Below, in pieces: positions 28,146 to 36,257 of a stretch of 64,000 nucleotides of DNA. Source of the DNA: Holophagales bacterium. Lineage in GTDB: Bacteria; Acidobacteriota; Thermoanaerobaculia; UBA5066. The stretch lies in NCBI GenBank assembly GCA_016714815.1, contig JADKBZ010000001.1, forward strand, positions 682,001 to 746,000, written 5' to 3'. The notes beneath the pieces are model-generated. The model saw only the letters and a program-made list of their open reading frames with translations. It was not told the DNA's origin and searched no databases. Each line of letters opens with the position of its first letter. Position 1 is the stretch's first letter. A program made the translations under genes and the position numbers.

Positions 28146-29585
28146 TCAGCGCGCGCCCTTGCCGCCGAGGACCGTCGGGATCGTCCGGAGCAGGATCTTG
28201 AAGTCGAGGGTGAGCGACCAGTTGTCGATGTAGGCGAGGTCGAGCTCCATCCACTGGTCGAAGCTCGGCAGGTCGCTGCGCCCGGAGACCTGCCAGAGGC
28301 CGGTGAGCCCCGGCTTCATCGAGAGGCGGCGACGCTGCCACTTCTCGTAGCGGGAGACCTCCTCCGGCAGCGGCGGGCGGGGGCCGACGAGCGACATCTC
28401 GCCCTTGAGGACGTTCCAGAGCTGCGGGATCTCGTCGAGAGAGAAGCGGCGGAGGAAGCGCCCGAAGGCGGTGACGCGCGGGTCGCGGGACGCCTTGAAG
28501 ACCGGCCCGTCGTGCTCGTTCAGGTGAGCGACGTCCGGGAGAAGCTCCTCGGCCCCGTCGACCATCGTCCGGAGCTTGTAGAACGTGAAGGGGCGCCCGT
28601 TCAGGCCGCAGCGCACCTGGCGGAAGAGGACCGGGCCGTGCGAGGAGACCTTGATGAGGGCTGCGACGAGCGCGGCGAACGGGAGGGCGACGAAGCCGAG
28701 CGTGGCGGCCAGGACGACGTCGAGGACCCGCTTGGCGAGGAGGCCGCCGGTCTCGGTGGGGGTCGTCGAAAACGTCAGGAGTGGCGTCCCGTCGAACTCC
28801 TCGAGCTCGACCCTGGCGAAGACGTGCGGGAAGAAGTCGAGGATGAGCCGCGTCTTGACGCCCATCTCCTCGCAGAGAAGGAAGATGTCCTCGAGCGTCT
28901 CGATGTCGCCCCGGTCGACGGCGAGGATCACCTCGTCCACCGGCAGGGAGGTCAGGATCGTCGGGAAGTCCTCGAGCGAGCCGAGGACCGGCAGCCCCCC
29001 CGCCGTCGTTCCCGCGTCCGACGACGCGGGCCGCTCCCTCACGAGGCCGAGCAGCCTTAGGCCCCACCAGGGGTGGTCGTGGATGAGTCGGGCCATCGAG
29101 CGGGCGCGCGGCGTGTCGCCGACGAGGACGACCGTCCGGAAGTTGTAGCCGCGCATCCGGACCTTCCGGGCGACGATCCGGACGACGAGCCGCTCGGCGA
29201 CGAGGAAGAGCGTGTTGAGGACGGCGAAGAGGGGCAGGAACGGCCGGGAGATGAACTCGAGCCGGAGGCTGTAGACGAGGATCGTCAGGAGGACCGTCCC
29301 GCCGAGGACGATCTTGCCGACGAGGAGAGTCTCGTCCTTGAGCCCCGACGTCCTCTTGCTCCGGTAGGCGCCCGAGACGAAGAGGAGGCCGGACCAGATG
29401 ACGACGATCGGCCCGACGAGGACGAGGTACCAGGTGAACGGGTAGAGCTCGGTCAGCCTCGCCGGGAAGAACCGGGGAAGGATCTCGCTCCGGACGAGGT
29501 AGGCCGCGGCGAGGGCGCCGAGCGTCGACGCGAGGTCGGCGGCGTAGAGCGAGGCGGCGACGGCCCGGGCCTGTTGCTTCAGCAT
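28146..29585 (-). CDS. Exopolysaccharide polyprenyl glycosylphosphotransferase
   Basis: Inner-membrane initiating transferase that moves a sugar-1-phosphate onto undecaprenyl phosphate; 479 residues. The N-terminal half carries four to five membrane helices (to about residue 125) and a CoA-binding-like Rossmann domain (TVVLVGDTPRARSMARLI). A further helix (about 285-305) precedes the catalytic bacterial sugar-transferase domain. Its motifs are GPVLFRQVRCGLNGRPFTFY, KLRTM, RFLRRFSLDEIPQLWNVLKG, MSLVGPRP and RLSMKPGLTGLWQVSGRSD. It is the last gene of the glycan operon, and its ATG overlaps the upstream glycosyltransferase stop by 7 bases. The sugar cannot be told; WbaP/EpsZ-type hexose is likely. 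Confidence 0.93.
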   Translation of the reverse strand: MLKQQARAVAASLYAADLASTLGALAAAYLVRSEILPRFFPARLTELYPFTWYLVLVGPIVVIWSGLLFVSGAYRSKRTSGLKDETLLVGKIVLGGTVLLTILVYSLRLEFISRPFLPLFAVLNTLFLVAERLVVRIVARKVRMRGYNFRTVVLVGDTPRARSMARLIHDHPWWGLRLLGLVRERPASSDAGTTAGGLPVLGSLEDFPTILTSLPVDEVILAVDRGDIETLEDIFLLCEEMGVKTRLILDFFPHVFARVELEEFDGTPLLTFSTTPTETGGLLAKRVLDVVLAATLGFVALPFAALVAALIKVSSHGPVLFRQVRCGLNGRPFTFYKLRTMVDGAEELLPDVAHLNEHDGPVFKASRDPRVTAFGRFLRRFSLDEIPQLWNVLKGEMSLVGPRPPLPEEVSRYEKWQRRRLSMKPGLTGLWQVSGRSDLPSFDQWMELDLAYIDNWSLTLDFKILLRTIPTVLGGKGAR

Positions 29586-30713
29586 TCCCGCCCCGATGGT
29601 AGCCCGCCTCGCGGAAGGCCCCCAAGGAGAGCCTCGTAGGCGGTCGTCACGTCGTCCCAGCGGTAGCGTTCGCCGGCGCGCCGCCGCGCCGCGGCCCCGA
29701 GGGCCTCCCTGCGGGCCGGGTCCGGCAGGAGCGTTACGAGGAGGCGGGTGAGGGTCGCCGGGTCGCGGGCGTCCCACCAGAGGGCGGCGTCGCCGGCCAC
29801 CTCCCGGTTCTCGGGCGTGTCGTGGGAGAGGACGGGCCGCCCGAACCCCATCGCCTCGACGAGGGCAGGGTGCGTCCCGCCCACCTCGGTGGCGTGGACG
29901 TACGCCGAGGCGTTCGCGAGGAGAGCCCGATAGCCCTCCCCGTAGACGGCACCTGGCAGGAGGACGCGCGGGTCCTTCGCGGCCTCTTCCCTCAGGCGGG
30001 CGATGAACCTCTCGGCGTAGGGGGCCGCGCCGACGAGGACGAGGCGCGGATCGCCGGGGACGTCGCGAAAGGCGCGGAGGACGGCGTCGGGGTTGTTCTC
30101 GGGCTCGAAGCGCGAGACGTAGAGGACGTAGCCGCCGCGCTCGAGGCCGAGCCGGTCCAGGATCGAGAGGTCTTCCGGGGCGCCGAGGTCGGAGCCGTAG
30201 GGGACGAAGACGGACTCGTGGCCGTAGCGCTCGAGGTAGTAGCGGTGGATCTCCTTCGCGTCGGTGACGACGACGTCGGGCAGGACGCAGGAGAGGCGCT
30301 CGGAGACGGCGTAGACCGCCCGGCCGAGGCGGTTCCACTTCCGCCGGTTCCTCTCGAGCCCGTCGACGTTCAGGAGGATGCGCGTTCCGGAGCCGAGGAA
30401 GCGAGGCAGGCGGCAGGAAAGGGCGTTGGCCCCGTTGCAGACGAGGACGGCGTCGTACCCCTCGACCGCCGCGTGGAGGCCGGGAGGTGACGCCGTGGAC
30501 GACCGTGTCGAGGTACTTGTGGCGGATCGTCGGGGTGAAGACGACCCGGACGCCGCGGAACGAGGAGAGCTCCTCCCCCACGCAGCCTCTCCGGGCGTAG
30601 ACCGTCACGTCGTGGCCGCGCCGGGCGAGCCTCACGGAGAGCTCCTCGGCGAGCGTCTCGAACCCGCCGTAGGCCGCGGGGATTCCGCGAGTCCCGAGAA
30701 TGGCGACCCTCAC
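29579..30713 (-). pseudogene. Glycosyltransferase (DUF1972/GT4 type) interrupted by a one-base frameshift
   Basis: The gene begins with GTG at 30713 (RVAILGTRGIPAAYGGFETL), a DUF1972-type N-terminus seen in rhamnosyl- and other GT4-like transferases. Reading is normal to HKYLDTVVHGVTS. At about 30482-30484 one extra G:C pair shifts the frame. In the next frame the protein continues without a stop as LHAAVEGYDAVLVCNGANAL, through YVLYVSRFEPENNPDAVLRA and GGTHPALVEAMGFGRPVLSH, to the stop at 29579. About 377 residues are recovered if corrected. Nothing else is damaged, so a sequencing or assembly error in a CCC run is as likely as a real mutation. Start and stop overlap both neighbours, as expected in the operon. 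Confidence 0.8.
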
Positions 30714-31741
30714 GCGTCGAGGTCCGGGATCCGGGCGCCCCCCGGGCAGGGGCCGAACCAGCGCAGGAGAGCGCGGTCGGAGACCGTCCGCCGGCCGAGG
30801 ATCTCCTGTCGCTTCGCCAGGAGGCGCGTGCGGTGCCGCGCCAGCCAGCGAAGGGCTTCCAGGGAGGTCCGCTCGGCGGTGAGGCAGCCCCCGACGACGA
30901 CGACGTCCCGCGCGAACGTGAGCGGGAAGGTGGACCGGAGGTGGTCCGTGCCGGCGTTGTTCACCCGGAGGAGGAAGCGGTTCTTGACCGAGTGGAGGTT
31001 CGCCAGGACGGACATCTCGCGGCGCCGCTCGGGAAGGTTTCGCCGACGGTGCCAGGCGACGGCGGCCGGGAGGCAGCGGGCGGCCCATCCGCGCCCGCGG
31101 AGGCGCCAGGCGAGCTCGACGTCCTCGCGGTAGACGAAGAAGTCGTCGTCGAACCAGCCGGTCGAGATCTTCACGTCCTCGAGCGCGGCGACCCTGTAGA
31201 GGGCGACGCACCCCGAGACTCCGAAGACCTCGGCGGGACGGTCCCACCGCCCCGTGTCCGTTTCGCCCGCTCCCACGTCGAAGTGCCGGCCGCTGCGCGT
31301 CATCCGGATGCCGACGGTGTCGACGACGTTCGTCGGCACGAGGTCGGCTCCGTAGGCCCTGAGGATCTTCCCGGTCATCGCTCCCACCCACTCGCGCCCG
31401 GGGCGGTCCACGTCGGCCAGGAGCTTTTCGAGGTAGTCGGGGGCGAGGACGACGTCGGCGTTCAGGACGAGGACCCACTCGGCCCCCCGCTCGACGGCCT
31501 TGCCGATCCCGACGTTGTGCCCTCCGGTGAAGCCGAGGTTCTCGCGGGAGGCGACGATCTCCATCGGCACCGGCGCGAGCTTCTGCGCGGCGGCGAGGGA
31601 CGCGCGGGTGCCGTCCTCGGACCGGTTGTCGACGGCGACGACCTCGAAATCCCGGTACGTCTGGGCGAAGAGCGTGGGGAGGAGGAGCTCGGTGTCGCGG
31701 GACTCGTCGTGGGTGACGAGGGAGACGAGGACCTTCGCCAC
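30710..31741 (-). CDS. Family 2 glycosyltransferase
   Basis: Probable cytoplasmic GT-A transferase of surface-glycan assembly; 343 residues. Nucleotide-sugar fold motifs are clear: VVAVDNRSEDGTRASL, ENLGFTGGHNVGIGKA, WVLVLNADVVL (the DxD-like site) and GVSGCVALYRVAALEDV. They are followed by GWFDDDFFVYREDVELAWRL with the acceptor-side ED. It resembles WcaA/rhamnosyl GT2 enzymes with the NADV variant. The GTG start is immediately after the stop of the upstream GT2 gene, and the stop overlaps the next gene (GTGA). Donor and acceptor are unknown. Confidence 0.9.
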   Translation of the reverse strand: MAKVLVSLVTHDESRDTELLLPTLFAQTYRDFEVVAVDNRSEDGTRASLAAAQKLAPVPMEIVASRENLGFTGGHNVGIGKAVERGAEWVLVLNADVVLAPDYLEKLLADVDRPGREWVGAMTGKILRAYGADLVPTNVVDTVGIRMTRSGRHFDVGAGETDTGRWDRPAEVFGVSGCVALYRVAALEDVKISTGWFDDDFFVYREDVELAWRLRGRGWAARCLPAAVAWHRRRNLPERRREMSVLANLHSVKNRFLLRVNNAGTDHLRSTFPLTFARDVVVVGGCLTAERTSLEALRWLARHRTRLLAKRQEILGRRTVSDRALLRWFGPCPGGARIPDLDA

Positions 31742-32701
31742 TCAGGCCCTCTCCGAAAGGAGCGCGCTCCGGAAACCGAGGCCGAGGAGCCCCGCGAGGA
31801 CGCGGAGGTAGGCGCGCGCGGCCTCGGGACGCGCGTGGTCCCCGCGAACGACGGGCAGCAGCGCGAGGCGCAGGAGCGCTCCGGCGGCCAGGACGGCGCG
31901 GGCCGCGGCGCGGACGGGGAGCCCCGCGTGCCGGTGGAGGTACCGGAGGAGGTTCCGCGTGTAGAGCGGGAGGTAGTCGTCGTAGGGGAGCGCGCGCATC
32001 GTGGTGCCGCCGACGTGGCTCGCGCGAGCCACGGGGACGAAGCGGATACGGTAACCCGATTCGAGGATCTTCGCGCAGAGGTCCACGTCCTCGAACCAGG
32101 CGGGCGCGAAGGCGGGGTCGAACCCCCCGACCTCGGCGAAGACCGAGGCGCGGACGAGGAGCGCGGCCGCCGCGGGCTGCTCCACGTCGAACGGGGCGCT
32201 CCGGTCCCGGTCGAGGTAACGTTCGCGGAGGTACCCCCGGTTCCGCGGGAAGAGGCGATTCACGAGGAAGGCCTCCCGGGCGAGAGAACCGAGGGAGGGG
32301 AGGCGGCGGAGCTGGAACTCCCCCTGGCCGTCCCCCTCGAGCGCGGGGGCTGCGGCCGCGACCCGGGGATCGGCGTCCAGCTCGGAGAGGAGCGCTTCGA
32401 GCGTGGCCGGTCCGTCGAGGAGGACCGCGTCGGGGTTGAGGAAGAGGAGGGCCTCCGCGGGCGGGAGGCCCGCGAGAGCTCCCGCGCCGAGGTTGCATGC
32501 GGGCCCGAACCCCGTGTTTCCGGCGAGCCGGACGACGGCCGCCCCGGCCCGCTCGGCTTCGCCGGCAGAGTCGTCTTCCGAGGCGTTGTCGACGACGACC
32601 ACCCGGGCGGGAGTGGGGACCGACGCGGCAGAGGGTCCGACGAGCCCGGAGGAGTTCCAGGAGACGACGACGGCCCGGATGCGGGAGAGGCCGGTGGTCA
32701 C
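31742..32701 (-). CDS. Family 2 glycosyltransferase
   Basis: A 319-residue GT-A enzyme. Motifs seen are RAVVVSWNSSGLV, RVVVVDNASEDDSA, AGNTGFGPACNLGAGAL, ALLFLNPDAVL (DxD-like) and FDPAFAPAWFEDVDLCAKIL. The last of these is the LFEDVDL-type signature of rhamnosyltransferase-like GT2 proteins. A hydrophobic C-terminal stretch (AVLAAGALLRLALLPVVRG) may hold it to the membrane. The GTG start overlaps the upstream stop by 4 bases, showing translational coupling in the five-gene glycan operon. Confidence 0.9.
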   Translation of the reverse strand: MTTGLSRIRAVVVSWNSSGLVGPSAASVPTPARVVVVDNASEDDSAGEAERAGAAVVRLAGNTGFGPACNLGAGALAGLPPAEALLFLNPDAVLLDGPATLEALLSELDADPRVAAAAPALEGDGQGEFQLRRLPSLGSLAREAFLVNRLFPRNRGYLRERYLDRDRSAPFDVEQPAAAALLVRASVFAEVGGFDPAFAPAWFEDVDLCAKILESGYRIRFVPVARASHVGGTTMRALPYDDYLPLYTRNLLRYLHRHAGLPVRAAARAVLAAGALLRLALLPVVRGDHARPEAARAYLRVLAGLLGLGFRSALLSERA

Positions 32702-33621
32702 TCGGGAAGCCCCGGCAGGAGGGGAGGGGCCCGGCGGACGGCCCGGTCCTCGGCCGAGGTCGCGAGGAGGTCGCGGACGGCACCGGCCACCAGCCGGAGA
32801 GCGCGGGGAAAGCCGACGTCGAGAACGGTGTCCCGGATGGCCGGAAGGGGGAGGGGATGACGGAGGAGGATCCGGAAGCGCGCCGGGGCTGTCAGGTTCC
32901 GCCGCAGGGTCCGGACGCGGTTCTGGAGCAGGAGACGCCACTTCAGCTCGGGAGTGCGGCGGCCGGTGGCGGAACCCACGTGGCGGGCCCGGGCGGCGGG
33001 GACGCAGGCGAAGCGCCCGCCGGACCGCAGGAGGCGCAGCGCGAGGTCGGCGTCCTCGTACCAGGCGAAGAATGACCCGGCGAACCCTCCGGCCCGCTCG
33101 AAGTCGCTTCGCCGGAAGACCGGGGCGGTGCCGGAAACGCCGGAGACCGGGAAGGGCGGCGCGCCGGACGGGGGAGGCGGTTCCCCGTGGCCGAGCTGAA
33201 CCGCTTCCCGGCGCCGGTTCCAGGCAATTCCGAGCCCGTCGACGAGCTGCCCTTCGGCGTCCAGGACGACCCCCTGGACGGCCGAGAGCCCCGGGTCCGC
33301 CTCGAGCGCCGCCACGCAGGCGGCGAGGTAGCCCGGCGCCAGGACGGCGTCGTTGTTGACGAAGGCGACGTAGGGAAGGGCTTTCATCCGGGCGTCCACG
33401 GCCCCGGCGTTCGAGGCCGGGGAGAAGCCCCGGTTCGTCCCGAGGGGAAGGACGAAGACCTCGTCGCGGGCGCCGAGCCGGCGGAGCTCGCCGGGCTCGG
33501 AGCCGTTGTCGACGACGAGGATCCGCGCGGCCCCCTGCCCGGCGAGCGCGTCGAGGCAGGAATCGAGGAGCGCTCCCCCGTTCCAGTTCACGACGATCAC
33601 CCCGGCGGGGAGCCTCTCCAT
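32698..33621 (-). CDS. Family 2 glycosyltransferase, first gene of glycan operon
   Basis: A 307-residue GT-A transferase. Motifs are GVIVVNWNGGALLDSCLDAL, RILVVDNGSEPGEL, TNRGFSPASNAGAVDA, YVAFVNNDAVLAPGYL (NND in place of DxD) and FFAWYEDADLALRLL. The ATG at 33621 is chosen because MERLPAGVIVVNWN is the natural family start; a possible earlier start would run across serS promoter sequence. GATAAT lies exactly 7 bases before this ATG, so the operon probably begins as a leaderless message. The gene diverges from serS across a 38-base gap. Confidence 0.9.
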   Translation of the reverse strand: MERLPAGVIVVNWNGGALLDSCLDALAGQGAARILVVDNGSEPGELRRLGARDEVFVLPLGTNRGFSPASNAGAVDARMKALPYVAFVNNDAVLAPGYLAACVAALEADPGLSAVQGVVLDAEGQLVDGLGIAWNRRREAVQLGHGEPPPPSGAPPFPVSGVSGTAPVFRRSDFERAGGFAGSFFAWYEDADLALRLLRSGGRFACVPAARARHVGSATGRRTPELKWRLLLQNRVRTLRRNLTAPARFRILLRHPLPLPAIRDTVLDVGFPRALRLVAGAVRDLLATSAEDRAVRRAPPLLPGLPE

Positions 33622-33628
33622 CGAGCGG

Positions 33629-33634
33629 ATTATC
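33629..33634 (-). promoter_or_regulatory. -10 box of the glycan operon
   Basis: GATAAT on the minus strand with 7 bases to the ATG at 33621. It lies only 10 bases from the opposite-facing TAGAAT of serS. Confidence 0.5.
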
Positions 33635-33644
33635 GGGGCCGCCG

Positions 33645-33650
33645 TAGAAT
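33645..33650 (+). promoter_or_regulatory. -10 box of serS
   Basis: TAGAAT with 9 bases to the serS ATG at 33660. The polymerase footprints of this and the divergent glycan promoter must overlap. Confidence 0.5.
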
Positions 33651-33659
33651 TCGCCTCCC

Positions 33660-34955
33660 ATGCTGGCACGAGACTTCCTCCGCACCCACTTCGCCGAGAT
33701 GCCCCACCTCCTCCGCAACAGGACGTACGACGCCGGCTCCCTGGCGCGGTGGGGAGAGCTGGACGCCGAACGGCGCCGCGTCCTGACCGCCGTCGAGGCG
33801 ATGAAGGCGGAACGCAACACCCTGTCGGCCGAGGTCGGCCGGAAGAAGAAGGCGAAGGAAGACGCCACGGCCGAGATGGAGCGGGCGAAGGAGCTCGGCG
33901 TCTCGGTGGCGGCCCAGGAGAAGAGGGTCGAGGAGATCGAGGCCGAGTTCTTCGCCATCGAGCAGGCCCTCCCGAACGTGCCGCTTGCGAGCGTCCCCGA
34001 GGGGGAGGACGAGACCGGCAACGCCGTCCTGAAGACCTGGGGCGAGCCGGGGGTCTTCTCCTTCACGCCGAAGCCGCACTGGGAGCTCGGCACGGCCCTC
34101 GGCATCCTCGATTTCGAGCGGGCGGCCAAGGTGACCGGGGCGCGCTTCACCGTCCTCTCGGGCGAGGCGTCGCTCCTCTCGCGGGCTCTCATCAATTTCA
34201 TGCTCGACCTGCACACCCGCGAGCACGGCTACCGCGAGGTGCTGCCGCCGTTCATCGTGAACGCCGCGTCGCTCTTCGGCACGGGGCAGCTCCCGAAGTT
34301 CGAGGCGGACCTCTTCCGCCTGCAGGGGACGGACTGGTACCTCGCCCCGACGGCCGAGGTTCCCGTCACGAACCTCCACCGAGACGAGGTCCTCCGGGAC
34401 GACCAGCTGACGATCTCCTACTGCGCCTACACCCCCTGCTTCCGGGCGGAGGCGGGCGCGGCGGGGAAGGACACGCGGGGGCTGATCCGGCAGCACCAGT
34501 TCGACAAGGTCGAGCTCGTCAAGTTCGCCCGGGCCGAGGACTCGGCCGAGGCGCACGAAAAGCTGACGCGCGACGCCGAGGCCGTCCTGGAGCGGCTCGA
34601 GCTGCCGTACCGGCGGGTCGTCCTCTGCCGGGGCGACATGGGGTTCTCCTCGGCGAAGACCTTCGACCTCGAGGTCTGGCTCCCGGGGCAGAACACCTAC
34701 CGCGAGATCTCCTCCTGCTCGAACTTCGACGCTTTCCAGGCGCGCCGGGCCGCCATCCGGGTGAAGCGGACCGGGCCGGACGGCAAGTCCCGGAACGAGT
34801 ACGTCCACACGCTCAACGGGTCCGGCCTGGCGGTGGGCCGGACCCTCGTCGCGATCCTCGAGAACTTCCAGCGGGAGGACGGCTCGGTGGGGATTCCGAC
34901 GGCCCTCCAGCCCTACTGCGGAGGCCTTTCCGAGATCCGCCGGTCCTCCTGCTAA
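33660..34955 (+). CDS. serS: Seryl-tRNA synthetase
   Basis: Class II aminoacyl-tRNA synthetase charging tRNA-Ser; 431 residues, normal length. The N-terminal long antiparallel coiled coil (about 30-110, ERRRVLTAVEAMKAERNTLS and the Lys-rich KKKAKEDATAEMERAKE) is the tRNA-Ser arm-binding domain. Catalytic motifs follow: motif 1 near LINFMLDLHTREHGYREVLP, motif 2 at YTPCFRAEAGAAGKDTRGLI with RQHQFDKVEL, and motif 3 at HTLNGSGLAVGRTLVAILEN. Two serine tRNA genes follow 21 bases after its stop, so the enzyme and two of its substrates may share a transcript. Confidence 0.97.
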   Translation: MLARDFLRTHFAEMPHLLRNRTYDAGSLARWGELDAERRRVLTAVEAMKAERNTLSAEVGRKKKAKEDATAEMERAKELGVSVAAQEKRVEEIEAEFFAIEQALPNVPLASVPEGEDETGNAVLKTWGEPGVFSFTPKPHWELGTALGILDFERAAKVTGARFTVLSGEASLLSRALINFMLDLHTREHGYREVLPPFIVNAASLFGTGQLPKFEADLFRLQGTDWYLAPTAEVPVTNLHRDEVLRDDQLTISYCAYTPCFRAEAGAAGKDTRGLIRQHQFDKVELVKFARAEDSAEAHEKLTRDAEAVLERLELPYRRVVLCRGDMGFSSAKTFDLEVWLPGQNTYREISSCSNFDAFQARRAAIRVKRTGPDGKSRNEYVHTLNGSGLAVGRTLVAILENFQREDGSVGIPTALQPYCGGLSEIRRSSC

Positions 34956-34976
34956 ACTACTCCCCCCGCGGGAAGC

Positions 34977-35069
34977 GGACAGGTGGGAGAGTGGCTTAAT
35001 CCAACGGTTTGCTAAACCGTCGTAGGCCTTAAAAGCCTACCGGGGGTTCGAATCCCCCCCTGTCCGCCA
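34977..35069 (+). tRNA. tRNA-Ser(GCT)
   Basis: Acceptor GGACAGG (34977-34983) pairs with CCTGTCC, discriminator G, and CCA is encoded (35067-35069). The anticodon loop TTGCTAA gives GCT, reading AGC/AGU. The long variable arm (GTAGGCCTTAAAAGCCTAC) confirms a class II serine tRNA, and GGTTCGAATCC forms the T-arm. Confidence 0.96.
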
Positions 35070-35080
35070 GTTCCTCCGTC

Positions 35081-35168
<88 letters not shown>

Positions 35169-35181
35169 CCTTCCCCCGTGT

Positions 35182-35187
35182 GAGAAT
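35182..35187 (+). promoter_or_regulatory. Possible -10 box of the receiver-GGDEF gene
   Basis: GAGAAT, 12 bases before the GTG at 35200 and 14 bases after the second tRNA. It would allow transcription independent of the tRNA genes. Confidence 0.35.
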
Positions 35188-35199
35188 TCGATCTCGCCC

Positions 35200-36117
35200 G
35201 TGACCGAGCTGCGGCCCCGAGTCCTCGTCGTCGATGACGACCCCCTCTCGAGGAGGATCCTCGAGCAGGCTCTCGGCCGTTCGGGGTACGACGTCGAGAC
35301 CGCCTCCGACGGGCAGGAGGCCCTCGCGAAGGTCCGCAGCCACAGGCCGGACGTCGTCGTCACCGACTGGCAGATGCCCCGGATGGACGGCCTGACCCTC
35401 TGCCGGATCCTGAAAGGGAGCGACGAGACCAGGTTCACGCACGTCCTCATGATGTCGGCGCGCGGAGAGACCGACGCCAAGGTCACGAGCCTCGAGAACG
35501 GGGTCGACGACTACCTCGTCAAGCCGTTCGACCCGGTCGAGCTGACGGCCCGCGTGAAGGTGGGGCTGCGGCTCCAGAAGGCCCTCCGCGACCTCGCGGC
35601 CAAGAACGAGATCCTGGAGAAGCTGGCGCTGACCGACGCGCTGACGGGACTGGCGAACCGAAGGGCGTTCCTGGACGCCCTCGAAGCCGAGCTGTCGCGC
35701 GTGGGCCGCCACGACCATCCGGCGAGCCTTCTCTTCCTGGACCTCGACGAGTTCAAGCGTGTGAACGACACCCACGGGCACGCCGTGGGGGACGAGATCC
35801 TGGCCGCCTTTTCGCAGGTCTTGAGCAGAGGCTGCCGCCGGGGAGACCTCGCCGCCCGGATCGGGGGAGACGAGTTCGCCGTTCTCCTGCCGACGACCGG
35901 GCGGGTCGCCGCCGCCCTCGTCGCCGAGCGGATCCGGAGGGCGACCGAGTCGATTCCCCTGGGAAGGAACCTCGAGGTGCCGGTGACGGTCTCCGTCGGG
36001 GTCGCTTCCACCGAGGATCTCCCGGAGCCGGCCGAGCCGGCCGGCCTTCTGAGTCGTGCCGATGCAGCCGTTTACCGGGCGAAAGCGGGTGGCCGCAACC
36101 GGGTTGCCGCCGGCTGA
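35200..36117 (+). CDS. Response regulator diguanylate cyclase (receiver-GGDEF)
   Basis: A 305-residue two-domain protein that makes cyclic di-GMP when phosphorylated. The receiver (about 6-125) has the acidic pair at VVDDDP, phosphoacceptor Asp56 (VVVTDWQMPRMDG) and Lys108 (YLVKPFD). A short helical linker (LQKALRDLAAKNEILEKLAL) leads to the GGDEF domain with intact active site G212-G-D-E-F216. An inhibitory RxxD site (Arg203-Asp206) lies five residues before it, so product feedback is expected. The layout is PleD/WspR-like. No cognate histidine kinase is adjacent. Confidence 0.95.
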   Translation: MTELRPRVLVVDDDPLSRRILEQALGRSGYDVETASDGQEALAKVRSHRPDVVVTDWQMPRMDGLTLCRILKGSDETRFTHVLMMSARGETDAKVTSLENGVDDYLVKPFDPVELTARVKVGLRLQKALRDLAAKNEILEKLALTDALTGLANRRAFLDALEAELSRVGRHDHPASLLFLDLDEFKRVNDTHGHAVGDEILAAFSQVLSRGCRRGDLAARIGGDEFAVLLPTTGRVAAALVAERIRRATESIPLGRNLEVPVTVSVGVASTEDLPEPAEPAGLLSRADAAVYRAKAGGRNRVAAG

Positions 36118-36257
36118 CGTTCCCGGCCGTCGGAACGCCCTCGAATCCGGCAGGTTTTCCCCCGAGCCGTCCTGCGGACGGGAAACTAGGGGAGGCCTTC
36201 CTGCGTAATCACCTTCTGGCGCCCCCTGGCGCCCCTTTCGAAAGGAATGCGAGAGAG

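Noticed and set aside
28146..32783. A single open frame of more than 1,500 codons on the minus strand.
   Set aside because: Only its last 479 codons and a middle stretch (the start of the GT4-like gene) look like protein; the rest is an Arg/Pro-rich shadow of GT2 genes in other frames, common in very GC-rich DNA.
33622..33669. Longer start (33669) for the first GT2 gene.
   Set aside because: The extra 16 residues cross the divergent promoter and the serS start; the family N-terminus begins at MERLPAG.
36118..36257. Possible terminator or riboswitch between the GGDEF gene and the MacA-like gene (CCGTCC/GGACGG hairpin near 36168-36183).
   Set aside because: Stem is short, has no T-run, and no known riboswitch motif could be recognised.
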